Part shown: piece by piece, positions 1 through 7,972 of the stretch | Layout: each line of letters starts with the position of its first letter | Position numbering within the stretch: position 1 is the stretch's first letter | DNA from: Stenotrophobium rhamnosiphilum | GTDB lineage: Bacteria > Pseudomonadota > Gammaproteobacteria > Nevskiales > Nevskiaceae | Direction of reading: 5' to 3' | Length of the DNA: 64,000 nt | NCBI RefSeq assembly: GCF_003052265.1 | Contig: NZ_QANS01000002.1 | Location: forward strand, 1 to 64,000 | Program-made: the position numbers and the translations under genes | The notes under the pieces: generated by a model | What the model saw: only the letters and a program-made list of their open reading frames with translations | The model's database searches: none | What the model was told of the DNA's origin: nothing

Positions 1-244
1 GCGTGGCGCGGAATTTGTCGGACAGATCATTGCGCTGCTCAGAAATCGAGTCGACGCGCTTCTGCGATTCGGCAGACGCCACCATCCAACGATTGCTCTC
101 TGCGGAGACATCAGAGACCTTGGCAGCGTGGGCTGGCATTACTGAAAGCAACGATGCAGTTACGCATCCTGCTACTAATAAATGCCGCAGGCTGAGTGTT
201 GTTGGAATATGAAGCGCAACAGTCAGGGATTGGGTTAATTTCAT
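1..244 (-). CDS. DUF3450 family protein, N-terminal part (runs off window)
   Basis: The first 81 codons are in the window and the rest lies beyond base 1. The product starts MKLTQSLTVALH and has a hydrophobic segment ending in PAHAA, a typical signal peptide cleavage site, so it is exported. The mature start, with SQKRVDSISEQ and a DLSDKFR segment, matches the heptad-like beginning of DUF3450 proteins. In gammaproteobacteria that family is usually encoded beside exbB, exbD and tonB genes. It would therefore fit as the first gene of a TonB energising cluster serving the three receptors in this window, which is inference. The ATG is preceded by AAGGTG at good spacing. Confidence 0.7.
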   Translation of the reverse strand, partial: MKLTQSLTVALHIPTTLSLRHLLVAGCVTASLLSVMPAHAAKVSDVSAESNRWMVASAESQKRVDSISEQRNDLSDKFRAT

Positions 245-319
245 TTAATTCACCTTGAGACAAAGGCCGTGATGATTTCTAGCGTCGGCGGATACTAAGT
301 AACGGCGGCTGCAATACGG

Positions 320-338
320 CCCCCCCCATTTGGGAGGG
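320..338. repeat. C-rich/G-rich intergenic hairpin (family member 1)
   Basis: A run of eight C followed by ATTTGGGAGGG forms a short imperfect hairpin. Similar CCCTCCC...GGGAGGG hairpins occur in intergenic spaces at 20550, 20659, 22545, 26139 and 43290. This copy lies upstream of the DUF3450 gene. Confidence 0.4.
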
Positions 339-380
339 CACCAGAAAAACCTGTGTAAACCTTGGGTTAGACATACAGAC

Positions 381-398
381 ACTGACCGGAAGGTCAGT
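381..398. promoter_or_regulatory. TetR-type operator candidate (ACTGACC-N4-GGTCAGT)
   Basis: A perfect 7-bp inverted repeat, ACTGACC and GGTCAGT separated by GGAA, lies 137 bases upstream of the DUF3450 start. The TGACC/GGTCA half sites resemble operators bound by many TetR-family repressors. No TetR gene is present in the window, so the regulator would be elsewhere. The repeat is followed by TTTTTAA on the plus strand, so a terminator role is an alternative. Confidence 0.4.
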
Positions 399-543
399 TT
401 TTAACCGGGTCAAATTCATGTGTGTTAAGCCGATTCAATGCTCGCGACTAGCTCGAAAGCTTCGCGCTCACCAAAGCGACCGTGCGTCAAAGCGTTCGAG
501 CCCTTTGAATAGGAAAGATTGCCATCAACTGCTGCAAGCATAT

Positions 544-1839
544 TCATTGCTGCGACACCGGACGATAGTCGGCACCAACACCATTGTCACGAATGATTTC
601 CTTATAAGCCGGAACGGCCGCAGTTGGAATGCGCTTGAGTGTCGGATCCTTGAGCACATTCACCGTATAGAGACCGAAGCGCGGCGTGTAACTGCCCCAC
701 TCAAAATTATCAGTGAGTGACCAAACCATATAACCGATCACATTGACGCCATCAGCGCGAGCTCGCTGCGTCCAGTAAACGGTATCGCGCAGCGCATCTT
801 CACGCTTCACGCCGTCTGGGCGTGGCTTCCCGTCTTGCGTGCCCATACCGATTTCAGCGATGAGGATGGGCTTAGTCGGATACTTTTTTTGCAGGTGCTT
901 GAGCGCACGGTATAAACCAGCGGGCTCAGGTGGCCAGAGCCAATTCGCTTGTTGAGTAAGACCCTTCAAGCCCTCGATCAAATCGGAGAAGTAATAGTCG
1001 ACGGCGATCACATCACACTTGTCCACGATGCGATCCAGAAATACCCAATCGCTAAACCGGTTCATGGATGAACCGCCATAACGGTCTCCCGTCCAGGCAA
1101 TGTTTGAGGTCACCATCGCTGTGGCATCAAGCTGATGGATCAAGTCGTAGACCTTGCCATGCGCAATCACCAAGTTGTCGCGTACACGACCCGTCTCACT
1201 CAAGCTCAATTTATGCAGCGCTGCCTGTCCACCGATATACCCAATCGCTTCATTGAAAGTGATCCACATATGGACATCCTTGTGGTATCGCTTCGCGATC
1301 AACTCGGCATACGCCACGAAAGCCTCGCCTGTTTTCGGATTGGTCCACCCACCTTGATCGGATGCCCAACCCGGATAGTCAAAATGATCCAACGTAACGA
1401 GTGGAGCAATACCCGCTTGCTTCAGCGACAGAATCAAATCGTCGTAGTACGCGAGTTCCGCTTCGTCGATCTGCCCTTGCTTAGGTTCGACTCGCGCCCA
1501 GTTAATACCGACGCGATACGTGTTCACTCCCAAATCACGGGCGAGTGCTACGTCTTCACGATAGCGATGACGAAAATCGACAGAATTGCCGTAGCGATCT
1601 TGTTTTTTATCCGTGACGTTTAAACGACTCCACTCACTGTCGAGTTGACCACCCTCGGCCTGAAAAGCAGACGTCGACACACCCCACATGAAGTTGGTGG
1701 GCAAGCTCTGCGCTGCTGTAACTGGAATTGCGGCTGGTCCTTGCAGGCACCACGCAAGCCACACTAGCAACGCAATCGTCAGGGCAAGCAGAATCTTTCG
1801 CGACGTACGCATTTTGGATAGATAGGCATTAATCGACAT
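544..1839 (-). CDS. Membrane-anchored GH1 beta-glycosidase
   Basis: Glycoside hydrolase family 1 enzyme of 431 residues, expected to cleave beta-linked glycosides by the retaining mechanism. An N-terminal hydrophobic helix (about residues 14-33 of this start) suggests anchoring in the inner membrane with the barrel in the periplasm. Family landmarks seen are NFMWGVSTSAFQAEGG, the acid/base motif TFNE (Glu about 197), and the C-terminal SLTDNFEWGSY followed by RFGLY. The nucleophile region reads IAEIGMG (Glu about 329) where most GH1 proteins have TENG. It lies 4 bases after the TonB receptor, so the two are probably cotranscribed. ATG at 1839 is chosen over a TTG at 1854 that overlaps the receptor stop; ATG at 1812 is also possible. 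A close paralogue is at 53192. Confidence 0.9.
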   Translation of the reverse strand: MSINAYLSKMRTSRKILLALTIALLVWLAWCLQGPAAIPVTAAQSLPTNFMWGVSTSAFQAEGGQLDSEWSRLNVTDKKQDRYGNSVDFRHRYREDVALARDLGVNTYRVGINWARVEPKQGQIDEAELAYYDDLILSLKQAGIAPLVTLDHFDYPGWASDQGGWTNPKTGEAFVAYAELIAKRYHKDVHMWITFNEAIGYIGGQAALHKLSLSETGRVRDNLVIAHGKVYDLIHQLDATAMVTSNIAWTGDRYGGSSMNRFSDWVFLDRIVDKCDVIAVDYYFSDLIEGLKGLTQQANWLWPPEPAGLYRALKHLQKKYPTKPILIAEIGMGTQDGKPRPDGVKREDALRDTVYWTQRARADGVNVIGYMVWSLTDNFEWGSYTPRFGLYTVNVLKDPTLKRIPTAAVPAYKEIIRDNGVGADYRPVSQQ

Positions 1840-1843
1840 GGCA

Positions 1844-4396
1844 TTACTGACCAAATCGACCCATCAGTCTCAACGTCACAGCGCGAGGCTGAATGTAATA
1901 AGTCTCAACCGCTGTAGTGATTGGAGTTACAGCAGAAGTAAATTGATTGGTGGTGCCGCGCTCGTTGGTGATGTTATTCACGTTGAGCGAAACCTCAGGC
2001 AGCCATGGGACGTTCGGGTTTGCCAAGCTGAGCTGCGCATCCCACTGGCGATAGCCGAAAATTGGAATATGTTGCGGAAGATTGGTGACTGCACGACCCA
2101 AATAGGTATGCGTTGCTGAAGCGCCAACTCGCCAATCTGACAGCGCGGTGAAATACGACAAGGTCGTCGCTGTTTGCCATTTTGGGGACAAAGGCCAGGC
2201 ACTACCCGGTGCAACCTGAGTGCCGTTGGAAGTAGTGAATTCCTCAGTCGTCGTCGTCTTCGTGTAGCCTGCAGCGACGCTCAGTTTGAGTCCTTCAATT
2301 GGCGGCAGATATTCGAATGTTGCTTCAGCGCCGACACTCTTCACACCACCAACGTTATCGATATAAACCGTGAGGCCAGAGGCATCGCCTTCAACCGTTT
2401 GCGGCTCTTTCCATTTTTCGAGGAAGCCAGTGAAATCGAAGCGCAGCGTGTTATCAAACCATTGCGTACGAATACCGCCTTCATAATTCCAGATCGTGTC
2501 GGACTTGAACAAGATCGGTGCTGGCGTTTGCGATACCGGTGTCGACAGGCCCGCCTGCAAGCCACCAACACGGAAGCCCTTTGAAACTGCGACATATCCA
2601 AGAATGTCGTCCGTGGCATGCCAAACCAACGACGCCTTCGGATTGAAGCCACGCTCTTTCACCTCTCCCTCAAGGAGGTGCTCCGGGTTTTGATAGAAAG
2701 CGAGAATGACTAAGCCACCCTGACGATTGGTACCACCCGAAGTAGTCTTGTACAAACGACCGCCAATGCTGGCCTCAAAATCTTCGAGGAAGGTGTAGGT
2801 CACATCTCCAAACAACGCTAGCTCTTTAACTTCGACCTTAATATCTTCAGCCGCGAGTCGTGGGTCTCCGCTTGCTGAGAACAAATCGCCGAGGCCGGGT
2901 ATCACGCCATTCAGAATCGGAATCAACGGCGTAATCGGGAGAGACAGACCACCCAGAGGAATATTCAATATCTGCGCGATGTCCTGCTTAAAGAATGAAG
3001 CACCGCCAATCCAACGCCATGCAGAGTCCGACCCGGCTGGTGAGCTCAGGCGCAATTCCTGCGTGTAGGTTTTGGAAGCCGATATATATTCTTGGGCAGC
3101 AATTGGGATTGGCGACTGCGGCACAAATCTCGCTGTGGCATCAAAGAAATTGTGGCCATCTTTTGTAACGTAAGCGCTTTCAGAAATCAGATCGGCCCAA
3201 TCGAAAGAGTAACGCAGCGACAAGTTGGCTAGATCGTATGAAGTGTTGTTGTAACTCAAGCGCGGACGATTATTAGTCTTGAGGTCACCGTCGGTATTGT
3301 CAGCAAGACCCGGCTCGTTTCTTTTAGTTTCTTGTTGGGCATAAGTAAATGCCACTGCAGAATTGTCAGAGGGATGCCAATCGAGCATCGCGCGAATTCC
3401 ATTCTGATCGAGATTGTTGGCGTCTTTAATCCCTAGCTTCTGATTATCAATATAGCCAGGTGATTCGCGTTTGAAACCCATCACGCGGATAGCTGCCGTT
3501 TCACCTAGAGGAGCATTGACCGCAGCACCATAACTGGGAGCCTGCGAACCATCGCTGATGCGGGTGTACTGCCCAAAATATTTCACTTGGAAAACGCCCA
3601 ATTGAGGCGCCGTCGGAACATAACGCACAGCGCCGTTGAGCGCAGAAGCTCCGAACAAGGTTCCTTGTGGCCCTTTCAGAACTTCGACACTCGCCATATC
3701 AAAAGGGTTTGGATCCAACGCAACAAACGGCACATAGGCGTCAGTGAATGACACGTTACCAAAAAGGATGCCGGTGGTTGAGCTGGTAGCAATATCCGAT
3801 GCAATACCGCGGATCGTAATGCGCGGCGGGCTATCACCTGTCGAAGTGATGTTGACGCCGGGAACCAGCTTGATGAAGTCCTCAGCACTTTGCGCGCCGC
3901 TGCGTTCAAGGTCTTCACCTGAAAGTGCGGTAATGCTTGCGGGAATATCACGCAGGTACAGTGCCTGCTTGGTGGCTGTAACCACAATTTCTTCTAGAGA
4001 AGCTGAAGACTTTCTTACGCCATTCGCAGCGACTGAGCCCTTTGCAGGGAGATCAACCGGAATAGTAGCCAATGTTTCTGGCTGTGTTTCTGACTGCGCT
4101 GCCGGCTCAGCAGTCGGAGCCGCTGCATCGTTGTTTGTTGCTACTGGCGCTGACTCTGCAGTTGGAGCTGTTGTCGCATCAGGGGGCGACTCTGGCGCTG
4201 ACAGGAGTTGATCGAGTTCCAAAAAATCAGCGCTATTGTCCTTCTGAGTAGACGGTTGCGAACTGTTAGCAGCTGCGTCGTCAGCGATGGCGACTGACGA
4301 TGCAAATTGCATGGTGACGGCCAGCACGATGCTCACGCTCTTTCTTGAAAAGAGTTCGTCCTTAAACATTTTCATACGCACAGGAAATCGATGCAT
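1844..4396 (-). CDS. TonB-dependent receptor
   Basis: Outer-membrane TonB-gated channel of 850 residues, expected to import a large or scarce substrate. A signal peptide ends near residue 38 (SVAIADD). Then comes an Ala/Pro/Thr-rich extension of about 95 residues before the TonB box EEIVVTA (about 135-141), the plug (RDIPASITALSGEDLE, VEVLKGPQGTLFGAS) and the 22-strand barrel region. The extension contains a LDQLL motif and a TIPVDLP segment shared with the receptor at 22654, its closest paralogue here. The start has a strong GGAG site (GGAGTGAGAG). Linkage to the GH1 gene suggests a glycoside or glycoconjugate as ligand, which is inference. The C-terminus ends GRFGQ, two residues past the usual terminal aromatic residue. 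Confidence 0.93.
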   Translation of the reverse strand: MHRFPVRMKMFKDELFSRKSVSIVLAVTMQFASSVAIADDAAANSSQPSTQKDNSADFLELDQLLSAPESPPDATTAPTAESAPVATNNDAAAPTAEPAAQSETQPETLATIPVDLPAKGSVAANGVRKSSASLEEIVVTATKQALYLRDIPASITALSGEDLERSGAQSAEDFIKLVPGVNITSTGDSPPRITIRGIASDIATSSTTGILFGNVSFTDAYVPFVALDPNPFDMASVEVLKGPQGTLFGASALNGAVRYVPTAPQLGVFQVKYFGQYTRISDGSQAPSYGAAVNAPLGETAAIRVMGFKRESPGYIDNQKLGIKDANNLDQNGIRAMLDWHPSDNSAVAFTYAQQETKRNEPGLADNTDGDLKTNNRPRLSYNNTSYDLANLSLRYSFDWADLISESAYVTKDGHNFFDATARFVPQSPIPIAAQEYISASKTYTQELRLSSPAGSDSAWRWIGGASFFKQDIAQILNIPLGGLSLPITPLIPILNGVIPGLGDLFSASGDPRLAAEDIKVEVKELALFGDVTYTFLEDFEASIGGRLYKTTSGGTNRQGGLVILAFYQNPEHLLEGEVKERGFNPKASLVWHATDDILGYVAVSKGFRVGGLQAGLSTPVSQTPAPILFKSDTIWNYEGGIRTQWFDNTLRFDFTGFLEKWKEPQTVEGDASGLTVYIDNVGGVKSVGAEATFEYLPPIEGLKLSVAAGYTKTTTTEEFTTSNGTQVAPGSAWPLSPKWQTATTLSYFTALSDWRVGASATHTYLGRAVTNLPQHIPIFGYRQWDAQLSLANPNVPWLPEVSLNVNNITNERGTTNQFTSAVTPITTAVETYYIQPRAVTLRLMGRFGQ

Positions 4397-4493
4397 CTCT
4401 CACTCCGTTAACGCTTATGTAATCACTCAATTCTTGATTGAGTGTCGTCGCCATACCATCAGCGATCTGTTGTGGAATGAGCATAAACTATTA

Positions 4494-4507
4494 TGAAATG
4501 CATTTCA
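4494..4507. promoter_or_regulatory. Perfect 14-bp palindrome TGAAATGCATTTCA
   Basis: This exact palindrome lies about 100 bases upstream of the TonB receptor start. Its outer TGAAA/TTTCA arms equal those of LacI-family operators, although the centre is GC rather than the usual CG. The LacI-type regulator at 6754 is the nearest candidate to bind it. Confidence 0.5.
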
Positions 4508-4695
4508 AAGTTTGCTAATTAGCGGATCAGATCAGCGGCTTTACGGCAAAGCGCCAGCATCACTATTTGAGCTTATAAATTCACGTTTTTTGGCATTTTT
4601 ACCTACGCAACATGGACTTATAGCTACTTTCTCGACGTTATAATTTTTGATGCACTGCACAACACAATCAGCTCATCCTCCAATTTGCTTTTCTG

Positions 4696-4709
4696 TGAAA
4701 TCGTTTTCA
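4696..4709. promoter_or_regulatory. LacI-family operator candidate TGAAATCGTTTTCA
   Basis: The site fits the LacI-family pattern TGAAA-N-CG-N-TTTCA exactly, with the central CG. It lies 36 bases upstream of the esterase ATG at 4745, a position suited to repression. The regulator gene at 6754 is two genes downstream on the same strand. Confidence 0.6.
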
Positions 4710-4744
4710 TAATCGTTTCAAGAATAGGAGAGGGGAATATAAAT

Positions 4745-5692
4745 ATGAGTCTGCCATCAGGTTATGGATGGAAGCTGCGTTTGGCGTTTAACGCCGCCAT
4801 TTTGATGAGAAAGCTTGGGCTTTATCCAAACTATGACGCAGTCGCGAAGTGGCCTGCTGCCAAACGTAAAGCGCTAAAGCCAGCAAACTGGGCAACGTTT
4901 CCTCCGCCGGCATCAGTAAAGATGAATCGCGAGACGATTGCCAGCCGCGGTGGGCCAATGGAAGTGAAGTGGTTCCGCACAAAACCTGATCAGGCACCAT
5001 CGATTCTATTTATTCACGGTGGCGGCTGGGTCGTCGGTGGCTTGGATTCGCTAGATTATCTGTGCAGCAATCTTTGCGACCGTCTTGGCGTCGCTGTTGT
5101 TGCCGTGGACTATCGACTAGCACCCGATCATAAATTTCCCTCTGGACTAGAGGATTGCTATGACGCTCTGAAATGGGTCGCTGCACAAGCACCGGGCCCC
5201 GTCACTGTCATCGGCGATAGCGCTGGCGGCAACCTCAGCGCTGCGCTTTGCATACTTGCGCGCGACAGCGGCGGACCTGCCATTGCACACCAGACGCTGA
5301 TCTATCCGGCCTTGGACTTGATGATGGAATCACAATCACTGATCACCAATGCAGATGGCCTCGCTTCACGTGATGATTTGGCGATGGTGGCTGGATTTTA
5401 CCTAGGCGATCATGATCCTCGCGATCCTCTGGTTTCGCCTATTCATGCAAAGAATCTTCGCGATCTCCCACCCGCATTCATCGTCACGGCAGATTGCGAT
5501 CTGCTGCGCGATGATGGCCCGCGTTACGCCGAGTGTCTGCGCGCCGCTGGCGTACGAGTCCGTTACGAAAATTATCCAAACATGCCACACGCATTCTTGT
5601 CGCAGCCAAAGCTGTGCCCGGGTGCCGCTGGTGCACTGACCGACATCATCGAAGAGATGCGACCACATCTTCAGTCGCAGGTCATTTCATGA
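4745..5692 (+). CDS. HSL-family alpha/beta-hydrolase (esterase)
   Basis: Serine esterase of the hormone-sensitive-lipase group, 315 residues, without a signal peptide. It shows the oxyanion motif HGGGW (91-95), the nucleophile elbow GDSAGGN (Ser about 159), the acid motif DCDLLRDDG (Asp about 252) and the catalytic His in MPHAF (about 282). Such enzymes cleave esters of short to medium acids or bulky alcohols. The ATG at 4745 follows AGGAGAGGGG and is preferred to an upstream in-frame TTG at 4685 that would cover the operator at 4696. It overlaps the next esterase by 4 bases (ATGA), so the two are translationally coupled. Confidence 0.92.
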   Translation: MSLPSGYGWKLRLAFNAAILMRKLGLYPNYDAVAKWPAAKRKALKPANWATFPPPASVKMNRETIASRGGPMEVKWFRTKPDQAPSILFIHGGGWVVGGLDSLDYLCSNLCDRLGVAVVAVDYRLAPDHKFPSGLEDCYDALKWVAAQAPGPVTVIGDSAGGNLSAALCILARDSGGPAIAHQTLIYPALDLMMESQSLITNADGLASRDDLAMVAGFYLGDHDPRDPLVSPIHAKNLRDLPPAFIVTADCDLLRDDGPRYAECLRAAGVRVRYENYPNMPHAFLSQPKLCPGAAGALTDIIEEMRPHLQSQVIS

Positions 5693-6660
5693 GCGATAAA
5701 AAAACGCTGAAAGGATTTCGCCTACGAGCGCTGTTCGGATTCACCAAATTGTTAGCGAAATTTGGAATCGTCGGCAACGTCGGACAAGTCACGTCTCAAC
5801 CGATTGAAAAGCGCAAGGCCAACAAGGCCGCCGGATGGACAACCTTCCCTCTGCCCGCAGATGTCACGATGACTTATGACACCATCACGGCGCGTTCTGG
5901 CCCAATGGTGATCAAGAAATATCTGCCACCTAAACTCAATCCAGATTGCCCACGCGCGTTGTTCTTGCACGGCGGCGGCTGGATCACCGGCGGCGTCGAC
6001 ACGCTTGATCATCTCTGCGCGAATCTCAGCCGTACGGCGCAATGTCTTGTTGTCTCGGCGGACTATCGACTCGCCCCAGAGACGCCCTTCCCCGGCGCAC
6101 TCGAAGATTGTTGTGACGCCCTCAACTGGATTGCCACTGACACTACATTGAGCCCTGCGCTTGCCAATGGCGTGGTCGTGGTTGGCGAAAGCGCCGGCGC
6201 AAATCTGGCCGCTGCACTGTGTGTTCTCAATGAACGTAGAGGCGGGCCTGCAATCCGTCACCAGACGCTGATCTATCCCGCAGTAGACGCAACACTCAAC
6301 TACGCCTCAATGGATGAACTCGGAACGCCGGGATTCGACCGAATGGCCATCTCAGCCTTGATCGAACTTTATCGCGGTACGACTCCAGCGACTGACCCGT
6401 TGATATCGCCACTCTTTGCAGAGAACCACGCGAAGCTACCCCCTGCGCTAATCATCACAGCCGATCTTGATCCCGCACGTGACGACGGTGAGCGCTACGC
6501 CCGCACCCTTGCAGACGCGGGCGTCTTCACTAAATACGTCAACTATGAAGGCATGCCCCACGGCTTCTTCTTCACCCCACGCATCTGTTCTGCAGCGGCA
6601 GAAGGTGTGGCGGAAATCAGCGCCACGATCGTAGCGCTATCTAAGAACAAGCGTCCCTAG
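5689..6660 (+). CDS. HSL-family alpha/beta-hydrolase (esterase)
   Basis: Second HSL-group esterase, 323 residues, a paralogue of its upstream neighbour. Motifs are HGGGW, the nucleophile elbow GESAGAN (Glu in place of Asp before Ser), DLDPARDDG and the His in MPHGFF. The N-terminal helix region (RLRALFGFTKLLAKFGIV) resembles the cap helices of the group. The ATG overlaps the previous stop codon (ATGA). A longer reading frame begins at 5533 inside the upstream gene but has no ribosome site. The tandem copies may differ in substrate range, which is inference. Confidence 0.92.
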   Translation: MSDKKTLKGFRLRALFGFTKLLAKFGIVGNVGQVTSQPIEKRKANKAAGWTTFPLPADVTMTYDTITARSGPMVIKKYLPPKLNPDCPRALFLHGGGWITGGVDTLDHLCANLSRTAQCLVVSADYRLAPETPFPGALEDCCDALNWIATDTTLSPALANGVVVVGESAGANLAAALCVLNERRGGPAIRHQTLIYPAVDATLNYASMDELGTPGFDRMAISALIELYRGTTPATDPLISPLFAENHAKLPPALIITADLDPARDDGERYARTLADAGVFTKYVNYEGMPHGFFFTPRICSAAAEGVAEISATIVALSKNKRP

Positions 6661-6753
6661 CACTCATGAAACGCATGGACGTCGTGAGAAGCCGCAGAAA
6701 ACCTATAGAATTCCGCCCAAATATTTGCGTGCATCACTGGCAGGTTTAGCAAG

Positions 6754-7776
6754 ATGAAAACGAAAACACGAGCCAAGAACATGGGAGACATCGCGGTATT
6801 AGCGAATGTCTCCAAACCAACCGTGTCTCGCGCATTGCGAGACAGCCCGCTCGTGACCGCTGAAACCAAAGCGCTCGTACTTGAAATTGCACGCAAGCAC
6901 GGCTACGCAGTCAATCGCAATGCTCAAAAGCTGCGCGACAAACGCACTAATACAATCGCTGTCGTTGCTGACTTCAAGTCATTTCCAGGCAGCCGCCTCG
7001 CCGATCCTTTCAGCTTCGAACTTCTGGCCGACGTTGCTCAAGCACTCTCCTTGCGCAGTCAGGATTTATTGCTGTGCGCGCCCGCCGAAGAAAGCCACGA
7101 AACCTATCAAACACTTCTGGCTTCAAGACACGCTGACGGCATCATATTTTTAGGCCAAGGCCAACGTGATCCGATGTTGCGGCAGCTAGCCAAAACCGAT
7201 GCTGCGTTCGTGGTCTGGGGCGCGGTGGCACAAGATCAACCGTATTGTGCAGTTGGCGGCGCCAACGTTCGCGGTGGCGAACTGGTCGGCGCTCGTTTCG
7301 CTGAAAGCAAACGTCGCAGAGCCGTGTTCATCGGCGGTAGCGATGAGCACTTGGAAATGAAACAGCGTCGACTCGGCTTTGAGAAAGCGTTGCTCGCAAA
7401 GCAACCGTCAGCAAGCGTTGGACACATTGTTGTTTCAAATTTCTCCTACGAGTCAGCGCTCGCCGCGATGGTGGCTTACCTCGATGGCAAAAATAAGAAC
7501 GAATACCCAGACGCCATCTTTGCAGCCAGCGACACGATTGCGATGGCCGTATACAAAGCACTGCGTGATCGCGGCCTCAGCGTTCCCAAGGATGTTTCAG
7601 TGATTGGTTACAACGATAACCCTCATGCGGCTTGGTGCAGCCCGTCGTTGACGACCATTCGTCAGGACACTCGCCAAGCAGGTTCGCTGTTAGTCGAACA
7701 GCTGATGATGATGCTGGAAGGCCGCAAGCCGCAGTCCATCATGATTCCGGCCGAACTGATCGTCCGAGAGTCTTAG
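6754..7776 (+). CDS. LacI-family transcriptional regulator
   Basis: Repressor-type regulator of 340 residues. The N-terminal helix-turn-helix reads MGDIAVLANVSKPTVSRALR with the hinge GYAVNRNAQKLR, followed by a periplasmic-binding-like effector domain (from about residue 60, NTIAVVADF). Near the C-terminus SVIGYNDNPHAAWCSPSLTTIRQD is the usual LacI/GalR pattern. It probably responds to a sugar or sugar derivative. Operator-like sites lie upstream of the receptor/esterase pair (4494, 4696) and of the GH37 gene (7825), so both divisions of the locus may be its targets. That assignment is inference. Confidence 0.93.
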   Translation: MKTKTRAKNMGDIAVLANVSKPTVSRALRDSPLVTAETKALVLEIARKHGYAVNRNAQKLRDKRTNTIAVVADFKSFPGSRLADPFSFELLADVAQALSLRSQDLLLCAPAEESHETYQTLLASRHADGIIFLGQGQRDPMLRQLAKTDAAFVVWGAVAQDQPYCAVGGANVRGGELVGARFAESKRRRAVFIGGSDEHLEMKQRRLGFEKALLAKQPSASVGHIVVSNFSYESALAAMVAYLDGKNKNEYPDAIFAASDTIAMAVYKALRDRGLSVPKDVSVIGYNDNPHAAWCSPSLTTIRQDTRQAGSLLVEQLMMMLEGRKPQSIMIPAELIVRES

Positions 7777-7824
7777 CGGAAACACCCTAAATAATTTTCA
7801 TCCTAAAATCTTATGCATTCGAAA

Positions 7825-7838
7825 TGATATCGATTGCA
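7825..7838. promoter_or_regulatory. LacI-family operator candidate TGATATCGATTGCA
   Basis: TG and CA ends, a central CG and partial dyad symmetry fit the general LacI-family operator. The site sits between the LacI gene and the GH37 gene, 135 bases before the TTG start, as expected for control of the trehalase-transporter operon. Confidence 0.4.
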
Positions 7839-7972
7839 TCTTAAGGCTTTCCCAGATAACAAGCAGAATCAACGACCTATTCCGATGCCCAACTTTAGTC
7901 ACCCAATGCCAGAAATTTTGGCCGCAATTAAAAGCGAGATGCAGAACGCATCGTCGCCAGAAAGGCACGCGC

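Larger units (their letters stand above)
4397..4744. promoter_or_regulatory. Divergent promoter region, receptor (-) / esterase (+)
   Basis: This 348-base gap holds no convincing gene. It is AT-richer than its flanks and contains two palindromes of LacI-operator type, at 4494 and 4696. It must carry promoters for the receptor-GH1 pair leftwards and the two esterases rightwards. Confidence 0.6.

Noticed and set aside
418-720. 100-codon plus-strand frame
   Set aside because: It runs into the end of the GH1 gene on the other strand, and no family feature is visible.
5533-5688. Extended start of the second HSL esterase
   Set aside because: The extra residues are inside the upstream esterase gene, without a ribosome site; ATG at 5689 overlaps the stop as in a coupled operon.
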